Source: an uncultured Erythrobacter sp. (lineage in GTDB: Bacteria > Pseudomonadota > Alphaproteobacteria > Sphingomonadales > Sphingomonadaceae). From it: a stretch of DNA of 64,000 nt. Positions 57,114-64,000 of the stretch are shown piece by piece. The notes under the pieces were generated by a model. That model searched no databases. It was given only the letters and a program-made list of their open reading frames with translations, and was not told where the DNA came from. Positions within the stretch are counted from its first letter, which is position 1. Each line of letters opens with the position of its first letter. The stretch covers positions 62,001-126,000 of the forward strand of contig CANMUS010000006.1 in assembly GCA_947501215.1 (NCBI GenBank), read 5' to 3'. The position numbers were made by a program, and so were the translations under genes.

Positions 57114-57980
57114 ATGATTGCTCCTGTCGATGCTAACGCCGTTGGCAATATTGAAAATCTGGTTACTCTCACCGCCGGGCAGTACACTTCTGGATCGCTG
57201 ATCCTGATGGTCAGCTACGGCGCGCATTTCGCCTTTATTCTCTACTTCCTGATGACGTCGATGCAGCTCGCGCCGCGTTATCGCGTGGTGCCGATCATTT
57301 CGGCAGTCGTCATGGCCAGCGCGGGGCTCAGCCTGCTGCGCGAATTCACCACCTGGCAGGAAACCTACGAATTCGTCGGCGGCATGTACCAGCCGGTGGC
57401 GGAAGGCGAGACCTTCACCAATGCCTATCGCTATGGCAATTGGACGATCACGGTCCCGCTGCTGCTGACCCAGTTGCCCATCGCCTTCGCGCTGGCTCGG
57501 CCCGATTTGCACAAGCGGGCATTCCGCATGGCGATGCCGGCCCTGCTGATGATCTGGACCGGCCTCTACGGCCAGTTCGGCGAGACAGGTGACTGGTCGC
57601 GGCTCAACATTTGGGGGGTCATCTCGACCGTCTTCTTCGTCTGGCTGATCATCGAGGTGCGCGGTGTGATCACCGCAGGCATCGCCAACAGCCCGGCTGA
57701 GCTCAATGCCTGGCCGAAGAACATCTGGTGGTTCTTCCTTGCGACCTGGGGCCTCTACCCGATCGCCTATGCCCTGCCGCAGCTCGGCTTCACCGGCGAC
57801 GTAGTTGTGGTACGCCAGCTGCTCTTCAGCATCGCCGACATCTCGTCGAAGCTGATCTACGGCGTGATCCTTTCGCGGTATGTCCTGCGGCGCAGTGCGC
57901 TGGAGGGGTATCTGCCCTCGGCCGAGGCGCTCTCGACGACGCCTGCCGGTTCGACGGCAGCCTCGATCCGCGGCGACTGA
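57114..57980 (+). CDS. NTQ-type microbial rhodopsin, predicted light-driven chloride pump
   Basis: 288-residue seven-helix retinal protein. AAAGGA 6 nt before the ATG at 57114 fixes this start; an upstream in-frame ATG at 57048 would add 22 residues. Helix C reads YRYGNWTITVPLLLTQ: Asn 109, Thr 113 and Gln 120 replace the Asp-Thr-Glu of proton pumps and the Asn-Asp-Gln of sodium pumps, while Arg 106 is kept. This NTQ triad is known from inward chloride pumps (Nonlabens marinus NM-R3, Fulvimarina rhodopsin). Helix G has ADISSKLIYG with retinal Lys 246 and Asp 242. Leu 117 sits at the colour-tuning site, favouring green absorption. blh overlaps its stop. Confidence 0.93.
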   Translation: MIAPVDANAVGNIENLVTLTAGQYTSGSLILMVSYGAHFAFILYFLMTSMQLAPRYRVVPIISAVVMASAGLSLLREFTTWQETYEFVGGMYQPVAEGETFTNAYRYGNWTITVPLLLTQLPIAFALARPDLHKRAFRMAMPALLMIWTGLYGQFGETGDWSRLNIWGVISTVFFVWLIIEVRGVITAGIANSPAELNAWPKNIWWFFLATWGLYPIAYALPQLGFTGDVVVVRQLLFSIADISSKLIYGVILSRYVLRRSALEGYLPSAEALSTTPAGSTAASIRGD

Positions 57981-58804
57981 TGGCGTCACGCCCGATCTCC
58001 GGATCGAACAGGGGGTCCCGGCTCGGCGCCGGGGCCCCCTATGTCTTTATCGCGCTGTTCGCCGTCGCCGGCCTTGCCCAGCTGGCCGGATCGGGCTTGG
58101 CGCTGGCAGTCGGACTAGCTCTCTTTGTCCTCGGCCTCGGTCATGGGGCGGGCGACGAGAACGACGGCGAACTGCGCGCTTATTCCTCGGTGCTGGTCGC
58201 CGCTTATGTCGTGACCGGCCTCGCGATCGCCGCGCTTTATCTCGCCTGGCCGGTGCTCTGCCTGTCGATCTTCCTCGCGTTTTCCGCATGGCATTTCGCC
58301 CGCAGCGATAGCGGGATGGACCTGCTGCCACGGCTGGCGATCGCCGGACTTGCGGTGGGGGGTAGCGCGCTGCTCAGGCCAGAGGCGACAGCGTATGTCT
58401 TCACTGCTGCCCTCGGCGAAACGCCGCCCGCGTTGCTCATGCTGCTTCTCGCCGTTGTCGGAGGTGCGGCTTTGCTCGCTGCTGCGACCTCGATGGCACT
58501 GCGCCACGCAGGCGCAAAGTCCGCGGGGCTGGCTGCGCTAGCTTGCTTCCTGTTTCACCCGGTCCTCGCCGTAGGGCTGATCTTCTTCGGCATGCACGCT
58601 CTTCCGGTGCAGAAGCGCCAGGTCGCGCGATACGGCGCGTCACAGGTCTTGAAGGCAATCGCGTTGCCCACCGCCGTTGCCACGCTGGCCGCGGGGACAA
58701 TCGCGCTAGCGGTATGGAGCGGCTGGCTCGCGCTCGACCTTGCGGTCGCGCTCGCCTTCGGCATGGCGACGCCGCACATGCTGACCGAGCGGCTGGAGCG
58801 CTAG
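57980..58804 (+). CDS. blh: Brp/Blh family beta-carotene 15,15'-dioxygenase
   Basis: 274-residue polytopic membrane enzyme splitting beta-carotene into two retinals. Conserved histidines appear in GLGHGAGDEND (near 50-60), SAWHFARSD (near 104-112) and near the end in FFGMHALPVQKRQ and TPHMLTERL, the putative iron ligands of the family. The ATG shares its A with the rhodopsin TGA (TGATG), so chromophore enzyme and opsin are translationally coupled. The beta-carotene comes from CrtB/CrtI/CrtY at 3.6-7.9 kb. It ends 1 bp from the convergent peptidase gene. Confidence 0.93.
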   Translation: MASRPISGSNRGSRLGAGAPYVFIALFAVAGLAQLAGSGLALAVGLALFVLGLGHGAGDENDGELRAYSSVLVAAYVVTGLAIAALYLAWPVLCLSIFLAFSAWHFARSDSGMDLLPRLAIAGLAVGGSALLRPEATAYVFTAALGETPPALLMLLLAVVGGAALLAAATSMALRHAGAKSAGLAALACFLFHPVLAVGLIFFGMHALPVQKRQVARYGASQVLKAIALPTAVATLAAGTIALAVWSGWLALDLAVALAFGMATPHMLTERLER

Positions 58805-58805
58805 C

Positions 58806-60920
58806 CTACTCCGCTTCGTCGCCGATCTCGCGATTGAGGAAGGCGAGCAGCATGGCTGCGCGCTTCGCATCTTCCTCGCGGTCCGCGCCGACCGAATGCC
58901 CGCCCTCGATCGCTTCGCGATAGTAGAACGGCTGGCCAAAGGCTTCGAGCTTTGCAGCGGCCTTGCGCGCATGGCCCGGGTGGACCCGGTCGTCCAGCGT
59001 CGAGAGGTAATAGAACACCGCCGGATAATCGGGATCGGGCCGCATGTTCTGGTAGGGCGACCACTCGCGCATGAAAGCCCAGTCTTCCTGTACGTCGGGA
59101 TTGCCGTATTCCGCCATCCAGGATGCGCCCGCCAGCAGCTTGTTGTACCGCCGCATGTCGATCAGCGGACTGCCGGAGATAATCGCGCCATAGAGGTCGG
59201 GGCGCTGGTTCGCGACCGCGCCCACCAGCACGCCGCCGTTCGAGCGGCCAGACGCGGCGATCTTGCCGGGCGCGGCGAGCCGCTGCGCCACGAGATCGTC
59301 GGCGACGGCGTGGAAATCGTCGAAGCTGTTCTGCCGCTTCTCGCGCAGCGCATCTTCGTGCCAGCGCGGGCCGTACTCGCCGCCGCCACGGATGTTGGCG
59401 AGCACATAGGCATTGCCGCTTTCGAGCCAGAACAGCGAGAGCGGCCCGCTGCGATAGGGTTCGGCAGTGAGATACTTGGGCGTCTGCGCCGCGCGAAAGC
59501 CGCCATAGGCATGGATCAGCGTGGGTAGAGGACCTTCCGCGCCCTTGGGCCGCGCGAGGTAGTAGGGAACCCGCGTCCCGTCCTTCGAGGTGGCGAAGCG
59601 CTGCTCCACGGTGAAACGGCTCGCATCGAACTGCGCCGGCACGGAAGCGATCCGCTTTGCCGCGCCGTCCCGCGGCACCGCCCACAGGGTCGGCGGGGTG
59701 AGCATGCTTTCGATTGTCACGAACACGGTATCGCCCTTGCCGGTGGTATTGGCGATCTGGATCGTGCTGTTGTCGGGCAGGTCCATGTCGCGGTTGAACC
59801 ATCCGGGATAGCCGGGGCGGACCTCGATCAGCTTGCCCGACACATCGTCGAGCACTTTAACCCACAGGGTATTCTCCGAGGTCGCAACCTCTTCGACCGC
59901 CTGCGTTTCGCTGGGCGAAAACACGACGAAAGGCTCGGCCGACTTGCCGTCGAGCACGTCTTGCAGCGGCCAGGCGACCAGCCAACCGCCCTCGGCCTCC
60001 CGATTGCGGGTCATGAGCGGCGAATTGAGCTTGGCGATGACATGGCCGTCGAGCACCGCTTCGAATTCGGCATCTTCGGGTAGCGGCAGCGGAACGGTGC
60101 TGCCGTCCTCGCGCACGAGCGAATAGTTCGCCGTCCAGAAGCTCGGCCCCCGCCGAATGAAGCGCCAGCGCGTATCGCCGTCGAGCACGGAGAAGCCGGA
60201 AATGCTGACGTCTGTCTGCTCGCCCTCTGCGATCTGGCGCGCGGAAGCGAAGTCGGTCCCGCGCTCCCACAATTTCACGAGACGCGGATAGCCGGAGTCG
60301 GTCAGCGAGCCTTCACCCTCGTCGGTGCCGACGAACAGCGTGTCCTCGTCGAACCACGCGACATTCGACTTGGCTTCGGGTAGGGTGAAGCCGTCGTCGA
60401 CGAACGTGCCGGTGGTGATATCGAATTCGCGCACCACGTCGGCATCGGTGCCGCCGGGGCTGAGCGAGATCAGGCAGCGCTCATAGTCGGGCGCGAGGCA
60501 GTTCGCGCCGTGCCAGACCCAGCTTTCGCCTTCGTCGCGGCCGAGCTGGTCGACATCGATCAGCGTGCGCCACTCGGGCGCGCCTGCCATGTAGCTTTCG
60601 AGGCTTGCGATGCGCCACAGCCCGCGCGGATTGTCCGCATCGCGCCACAGATTGGTGACCATGTTGCCCTGGATCGCGTCGGGCATGGCGATCTGGCGAT
60701 CGTCGTCGAGAATCTGCTTCGCCCAGGCCCGCGCGACCGGATATTCGGGCGTCGCGGTGAGCACGGCCTCCGTATCCGCATTCCACTCGCGCACCTGCTC
60801 CAGCGCCTTCTCGCCCTGGATCTCTTCCAGCCAGATGTAAGGATCCTCGGCATCGGTTTCCTGCGCCAGTGCGGGAGACGATGCAAAAACGAGCGCGGTA
60901 GCGAGCGCCAGACGTGCCAT
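58806..60920 (-). CDS. Secreted S9A-type prolyl oligopeptidase
   Basis: About 704 residues. A signal peptide (MARLALATALVFASSPALA) begins at the second of two adjacent ATGs; the first, at 60923, is equally possible. DPYIWLEEIQGEKALEQVREWN is the typical opening of the prolyl oligopeptidase family, followed by a seven-blade propeller. The catalytic domain shows YGGFRAAQTPKY, ANIRGGGEYGPRWHE, Ser in ASGRSNGGVLVG, Asp in TLDDRVHPGH and His in EGGHSVG, a full triad. It cleaves after proline in short peptides, presumably in the periplasm. Second S9 enzyme of the window. Confidence 0.93.
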   Translation of the reverse strand: MARLALATALVFASSPALAQETDAEDPYIWLEEIQGEKALEQVREWNADTEAVLTATPEYPVARAWAKQILDDDRQIAMPDAIQGNMVTNLWRDADNPRGLWRIASLESYMAGAPEWRTLIDVDQLGRDEGESWVWHGANCLAPDYERCLISLSPGGTDADVVREFDITTGTFVDDGFTLPEAKSNVAWFDEDTLFVGTDEGEGSLTDSGYPRLVKLWERGTDFASARQIAEGEQTDVSISGFSVLDGDTRWRFIRRGPSFWTANYSLVREDGSTVPLPLPEDAEFEAVLDGHVIAKLNSPLMTRNREAEGGWLVAWPLQDVLDGKSAEPFVVFSPSETQAVEEVATSENTLWVKVLDDVSGKLIEVRPGYPGWFNRDMDLPDNSTIQIANTTGKGDTVFVTIESMLTPPTLWAVPRDGAAKRIASVPAQFDASRFTVEQRFATSKDGTRVPYYLARPKGAEGPLPTLIHAYGGFRAAQTPKYLTAEPYRSGPLSLFWLESGNAYVLANIRGGGEYGPRWHEDALREKRQNSFDDFHAVADDLVAQRLAAPGKIAASGRSNGGVLVGAVANQRPDLYGAIISGSPLIDMRRYNKLLAGASWMAEYGNPDVQEDWAFMREWSPYQNMRPDPDYPAVFYYLSTLDDRVHPGHARKAAAKLEAFGQPFYYREAIEGGHSVGADREEDAKRAAMLLAFLNREIGDEAE

Positions 60921-60943
60921 CATGTAGGTATTCTCCGTAAAAC

Positions 60944-61930
60944 TCAGACCCTGCCCAGATCGCCCTTGCCGATCGTGCCGCTTGCCATTTCGAGCATTTT
61001 GTCGAGGCTCTGCTTGGCCTTGAGGCGCAGGCCTTCCTCGATCTCGATGCGCGGTTCGAGGTCGCGCAGGCAGGCGTACATCTTCTCCATGGTGTTCAGC
61101 GCCATGTAGGGGCAGATGTTGCAGCTGCAGTTGCCGTCAGCACCGGGCGCGCCGATGAAGGTCTTGTCCGGCAACGCCTTTTCCATCTGGTGGATGATAT
61201 GCGGCTCGGTCGCGACGATCAGCGTGTCGCCTTCGAAGGTCTTGGCATATTGCAGGATGCCGCTGGTCGAGCCGACGTAGTCCGCATGGTCGATGATCGT
61301 CGGCGGGCATTCGGGGTGCGCGACCACGGGCGCATCGGGATGCTGGCCCTTCAGCTTGAGCAGTTCGGTTTCGCTGAAGGCCTCGTGCACGATGCACACG
61401 CCCGGCCACAGCAGCATTTCGCGGCCGAACTTCCGGCTCATATAGCTGCCGAGGTGCCGGTCGGGGCCGAAGATGATCTTCTGGTCTTCGGGGATCTGGC
61501 TGATGATCGTTTCCGCGCTGGAACTGGTGACGATCACGTCGCTCAATGCCTTCACCTCGGTCGAGCAGTTGATATAGGTCAGCGCGATATGATCGGGGTG
61601 CTTCTCGCGGAAGGCCTTGAATTTTTCGGGCGGGCAGCTGTCTTCGAGGCTGCAGCCGGCGTCCATGTCGGGCAGGACGACGATCTTTTCCGGGCTCAGG
61701 ATCTTGGCGGTATCGGCCATGAACTTCACGCCGCAGAACACGATCACGTCGGCGTCGGTTTCGGCGGCCTTGCGGCTCAGCTCCAGGCTGTCGCCGACGA
61801 AATCCGCGATGTCCTGGATATCGGCGGTCTGGTAGTAATGGGCGAGGATGATCGCGTTCTTCTCCTTGCGGAGGCGATCGATGGCGGCGAGCAGGTCTTC
61901 GCCGGTCGGAAGGTCGGTCTGGGCGGTCAT
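60944..61930 (-). CDS. nadA: Quinolinate synthase NadA
   Basis: 328-residue [4Fe-4S] enzyme that condenses iminoaspartate with dihydroxyacetone phosphate to quinolinate, in NAD synthesis. Three pseudo-symmetrical domains are seen, with AIILAHYYQTADIQDIADFVGDS in short form near residues 27-49, CGVKFMADTAKIL, the SLEDSCPP segment, INCSTEVKALSDVIVTSSSA, FGPDRHLG and the C-terminal GNCSCNICPYM that supplies cluster Cys. nadB and nadC are not adjacent. The gene is separated by 66 bp from the membrane protein gene upstream on the same strand. Confidence 0.96.
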   Translation of the reverse strand: MTAQTDLPTGEDLLAAIDRLRKEKNAIILAHYYQTADIQDIADFVGDSLELSRKAAETDADVIVFCGVKFMADTAKILSPEKIVVLPDMDAGCSLEDSCPPEKFKAFREKHPDHIALTYINCSTEVKALSDVIVTSSSAETIISQIPEDQKIIFGPDRHLGSYMSRKFGREMLLWPGVCIVHEAFSETELLKLKGQHPDAPVVAHPECPPTIIDHADYVGSTSGILQYAKTFEGDTLIVATEPHIIHQMEKALPDKTFIGAPGADGNCSCNICPYMALNTMEKMYACLRDLEPRIEIEEGLRLKAKQSLDKMLEMASGTIGKGDLGRV

Positions 61931-61996
61931 GTAGGGTCCCGTCTGCTGCGTTTGAGGGCGCTTATAAAGCGAACGGACGGGAAGGCGAGGGCGTTC

Positions 61997-62773
61997 CTAC
62001 ATTGTGAAGCCGGGTGGAAGGAAAGCCTCCATCGGCCGCTCGGCGCCGGGCGTTCCGGCGATCAACTGCTCGGTCAGGCCGATGCCGAACGGGCTGTAGG
62101 CCAGCGCCAGCGATAGCAAGAAGACGCCTGCGTAGATGCCCAGGCCCCACCAATAGGCGGGATGCACCCAGCCCTGCGTGCGCTTGTCGGCGATCATGCC
62201 GATGACCGGGAAGATCATCGTGACCATGACGGTAATGGTCCAGGCATTCGGGATCATCAGCGGCAGCGGGAGCAGGCGGCCGAGGCCCGGCCCGGTCAGG
62301 ATCGCCATGGCGCAAAGCATCAGGCGGCGATGCCAGCCGGTATAGCGCCGCCGCATCAGCCCCCACCACGCGAGGCCGCCGAAGCACCACAGCGTCATGA
62401 TGTTGCTCCACAGGAACTCGCTGACATGGAAGAAGAACGGCCCGCCGGTGCGCCGCGCGACGACCACCATGGCCACCGTACCGAATACGACCATCAGCGG
62501 CACCCAGAGATAGGCGACTTTCCCGAATTTCGCATGAAGCGGCCAATTGCCTGTCGACGCGGTCACATGCTGGGCAAGGTAGATGCCGATCCACGCCATA
62601 AAGACCACCGCGTGGACATGATAGGCCAGCGGCACGGCGAAGCTCGACCGGCCCATGGCGATGTTAAGGCTGAAGCCCGCCACGATAATGAACGACATGA
62701 CGAATGCCATGATCGTGAAGAAGCGCGCATTGCCGCGCGCCCGTCCGCCGGTCTCGATTGCGGCTGTCGCCAT
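61997..62773 (-). CDS. Polytopic membrane protein with conserved-looking histidines, function unknown
   Basis: 258 residues with about seven hydrophobic helices. The start at 62773 (MATAAIETGG) follows GGGGGGAG by about 11 nt; an in-frame codon 30 nt upstream is less likely. Histidines sit at helix ends in YHVHAVVFMAWIGIYLAQH, LHAKFGKVAYLWV, FFFHVSEFLW and YTGWHRRLMLCAM, a pattern seen in haem- or quinone-linked membrane proteins, but no family could be named. It may share a transcript with nadA. Confidence 0.7.
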   Translation of the reverse strand: MATAAIETGGRARGNARFFTIMAFVMSFIIVAGFSLNIAMGRSSFAVPLAYHVHAVVFMAWIGIYLAQHVTASTGNWPLHAKFGKVAYLWVPLMVVFGTVAMVVVARRTGGPFFFHVSEFLWSNIMTLWCFGGLAWWGLMRRRYTGWHRRLMLCAMAILTGPGLGRLLPLPLMIPNAWTITVMVTMIFPVIGMIADKRTQGWVHPAYWWGLGIYAGVFLLSLALAYSPFGIGLTEQLIAGTPGAERPMEAFLPPGFTM

Positions 62774-62855
62774 GGTGCTCGATCTCCCCCCGGGATGTGC
62801 CAAGCGACCTGTTCTGTTTGGTAAGAGTTATGCCGCGCCGCGCGGAAAAATCAAT

Positions 62856-63554
62856 TTAGGGCGTGTCTTCGCCTTCGAAGCGGACATTGACCGTCACATC
62901 GCCATAGCCTGCGACCTGCAGCGGGATGGCGAGGTTCTGGCGCACCGCATCCTTGGCCGCCTGCCGGGCGAGACCCAGCACTTCGGGGTTCTTGGCGAAA
63001 GCAACAGCCTTGCGCTCGGCTTGCTCGGAGTTGTTGCGGGCAAGATCGGTGCTGGCATCGCGCGTCACCCAAGTGCCTTCGGTGAAGACCTTCTGCTGCG
63101 CCTCGTCGAGATTGGGGCGCGAGATGCGCAATTGCGGCAGTGTCACGTCGAGCGTTTCGGTGCGCTCGTTCCAGAGGAAGTCCTCGCGGTCCATGCCCGA
63201 CAGATCGAGCCGGTATTCGACGCTCGCCGGGACGATGGCCGCCTGACGACTGGTCAGCACGTCGACGCCCATGATGCCGCGCCGATCCTCGCTCTCGGCC
63301 ACGACTTCGAAGCGCGAAGAGAAGACCGTCAGCGAATTCTGCTTTTCGAAGGCGAGCATCGCACTGCCCACCGGGTCGCCTTCCTCTTCGTAGAAAAAGG
63401 CCCGCCATGCGAGCCATGCGCTGGCCGCCAGAAGGACGATCACGATCATCCACGGGAAAGCCTGCGCACGGGCCAGCGGGGTATCGTGCCGCAGGCCGGG
63501 AGAGATCGAGCTGCGCTCGTCGGTTCTCAAATCGCTTTTCAGATCGTTCGCCAT
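62856..63554 (-). CDS. DUF4230 domain protein, membrane-anchored
   Basis: 232 residues. A cytoplasmic tail of about 33 residues and one transmembrane helix (FPWMIVIVLLAASAWLAWRA, about 33-52) are followed by a soluble domain beginning LAFEKQNSLTVFSSRFEVVAES and ending in a C-terminal strand (GDVTVNVRF). The NSLTVF start and the repeated Gln/Ala-rich helix (QAERKAVAFAKN) fit the DUF4230 pattern. The function of the family is unknown. Its ATG overlaps the end of the upstream MBL gene by 16 bp. Confidence 0.82.
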   Translation of the reverse strand: MANDLKSDLRTDERSSISPGLRHDTPLARAQAFPWMIVIVLLAASAWLAWRAFFYEEEGDPVGSAMLAFEKQNSLTVFSSRFEVVAESEDRRGIMGVDVLTSRQAAIVPASVEYRLDLSGMDREDFLWNERTETLDVTLPQLRISRPNLDEAQQKVFTEGTWVTRDASTDLARNNSEQAERKAVAFAKNPEVLGLARQAAKDAVRQNLAIPLQVAGYGDVTVNVRFEGEDTP

Positions 63555-64000
63555 TGCTCGCCAGAACGTGCGACCTGCCCGCGGCGTTCCAGATCGAGCA
63601 GATGCGCGGTCACCGACATTTCCGCTGCCTTGTGCAGCTTAGGGTCGAGTCCCTTGTACATTTTCGGCACGAACTCGCTTGCGCGGAGCGGACCTTCGCC
63701 GAGCAGGCGCAGGATCTGGTTCTCGCGCTGGCGACGATGGCCGATCATCCCGCGCACCAGCTGGCGCGGTTTCTCTACCGCTTCGCCATGCGCGGGATAG
63801 AACACCGTATCCTCGCGCCCGTAGAGCTTCTCGAGGCTCAGCATGTAATCGCCCATGTCGCCGTCGGGCGGGATCACGACGCTGGTCGACCAGCCCATGA
63901 TATGATCGCCGGTGAACAGCGCACCGCTTTCCTCCAGCGCGAAGCAGAGGTGGTTGGAAACGTGGCCAGGTGTGGCCACTGCGGTCAGCGTCCAGCCGGG
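63539..64000 (-). CDS. MBL-fold metallo-hydrolase (LACTB2-like), C-terminal part
   Basis: The last 153 codons are inside the window; the N-terminus with the HxHxDH motif lies beyond the right edge. Visible are the later metal ligands in ATPGHVSNHLCF and LFTGDHIMGW and the His in YPAHGEAVEKP, followed by a winged-helix tail (QILRLLGEGPLRASEFVPKM and MSVTAHLLDLERRGQV) that marks the LACTB2/endoribonuclease-like branch. A hydrolase acting on RNA, a thioester or another ester is possible. It overlaps the DUF4230 gene by 16 bp and is cotranscribed with it. Confidence 0.87.
   Translation of the reverse strand, partial: PGWTLTAVATPGHVSNHLCFALEESGALFTGDHIMGWSTSVVIPPDGDMGDYMLSLEKLYGREDTVFYPAHGEAVEKPRQLVRGMIGHRRQRENQILRLLGEGPLRASEFVPKMYKGLDPKLHKAAEMSVTAHLLDLERRGQVARSGEQWRTI

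Overview
The window looks like a chromosomal stretch of a marine, pigmented alphaproteobacterium of the Sphingomonadales, most likely the Erythrobacteraceae (Erythrobacter/Qipengyuania/Citromicrobium-like). The reasons are the high GC content, the crtY-crtI-crtB carotenoid operon, a rhodopsin-blh pair, secreted S9 and DUF885 peptidases, a TonB siderophore receptor, DUF2339/DUF2254 membrane proteins and the CTTCGACAAGCTCAG-type repeats that I recall as common in sphingomonads. No rRNA, intact tRNA, insertion sequence, prophage or CRISPR array was seen.

Layout. 1-3.5 kb: an acyl-CoA carboxylase (beta subunit cut by the left edge, plus alpha), with two pairs of hairpin repeats. 3.6-7.9 kb: a tightly overlapping operon crtY-crtI-LOG-crtB for beta-carotene synthesis. 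8-14.5 kb: an outer membrane MipA/OmpV protein, two secreted peptidases, a GT87 membrane protein and a 51-residue small ORF. 14.5-19.8 kb: an alanine/sodium symporter, secE-nusG, a reversed double-domain retropepsin, and rplK-rplA. 19.8-25.1 kb: a DUF2339 protein, a CinA-like protein and a Baeyer-Villiger-type monooxygenase. 25.2-28.4 kb: a PilZ-flippase-polymerase set whose polymerase has an in-frame TGA. 28.4-32.9 kb: a LacI regulator and a propeller-amidohydrolase. 33-43.1 kb: a complete chemosensory operon cheA-cheW-cheY-cheB-cheR-GGDEF/EAL-mcp-mcp. 43.2-50.4 kb: a MATE exporter, an orphan [2Fe-2S] subunit, a TonB receptor with paired Fur-type boxes, ArsC, a 141-bp palindrome, an MFS exporter and a PmtA-like methyltransferase. 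50.4-57 kb: a membrane protein, lipB with a lipoprotein, an Old Yellow Enzyme, an EamA transporter and two coupled DUF2254 proteins. 57.1-58.8 kb: the rhodopsin-blh operon. 58.8-64 kb: a prolyl oligopeptidase, nadA, a membrane protein, a DUF4230 protein and a partial MBL-fold hydrolase.

How the genes work together. CrtB, CrtI and CrtY turn geranylgeranyl diphosphate into beta-carotene, Blh cleaves beta-carotene to retinal, and the rhodopsin binds it. The rhodopsin carries Asn-Thr-Gln at its three ion-selectivity positions, the signature of light-driven chloride pumps, so the window encodes much of a light-driven anion pump and its chromophore supply. crtE and carotenoid hydroxylase/ketolase genes are not here. 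The chemosensory operon ties methyl-accepting receptors to a c-di-GMP enzyme.

The most unusual non-coding items are a 141-bp near-perfect inverted repeat at 48084-48224 whose two arms differ by compensatory changes, four REP-like hairpins with covarying stems at 1466-3597, and a 17-C/9-G tract at 45324-45349.
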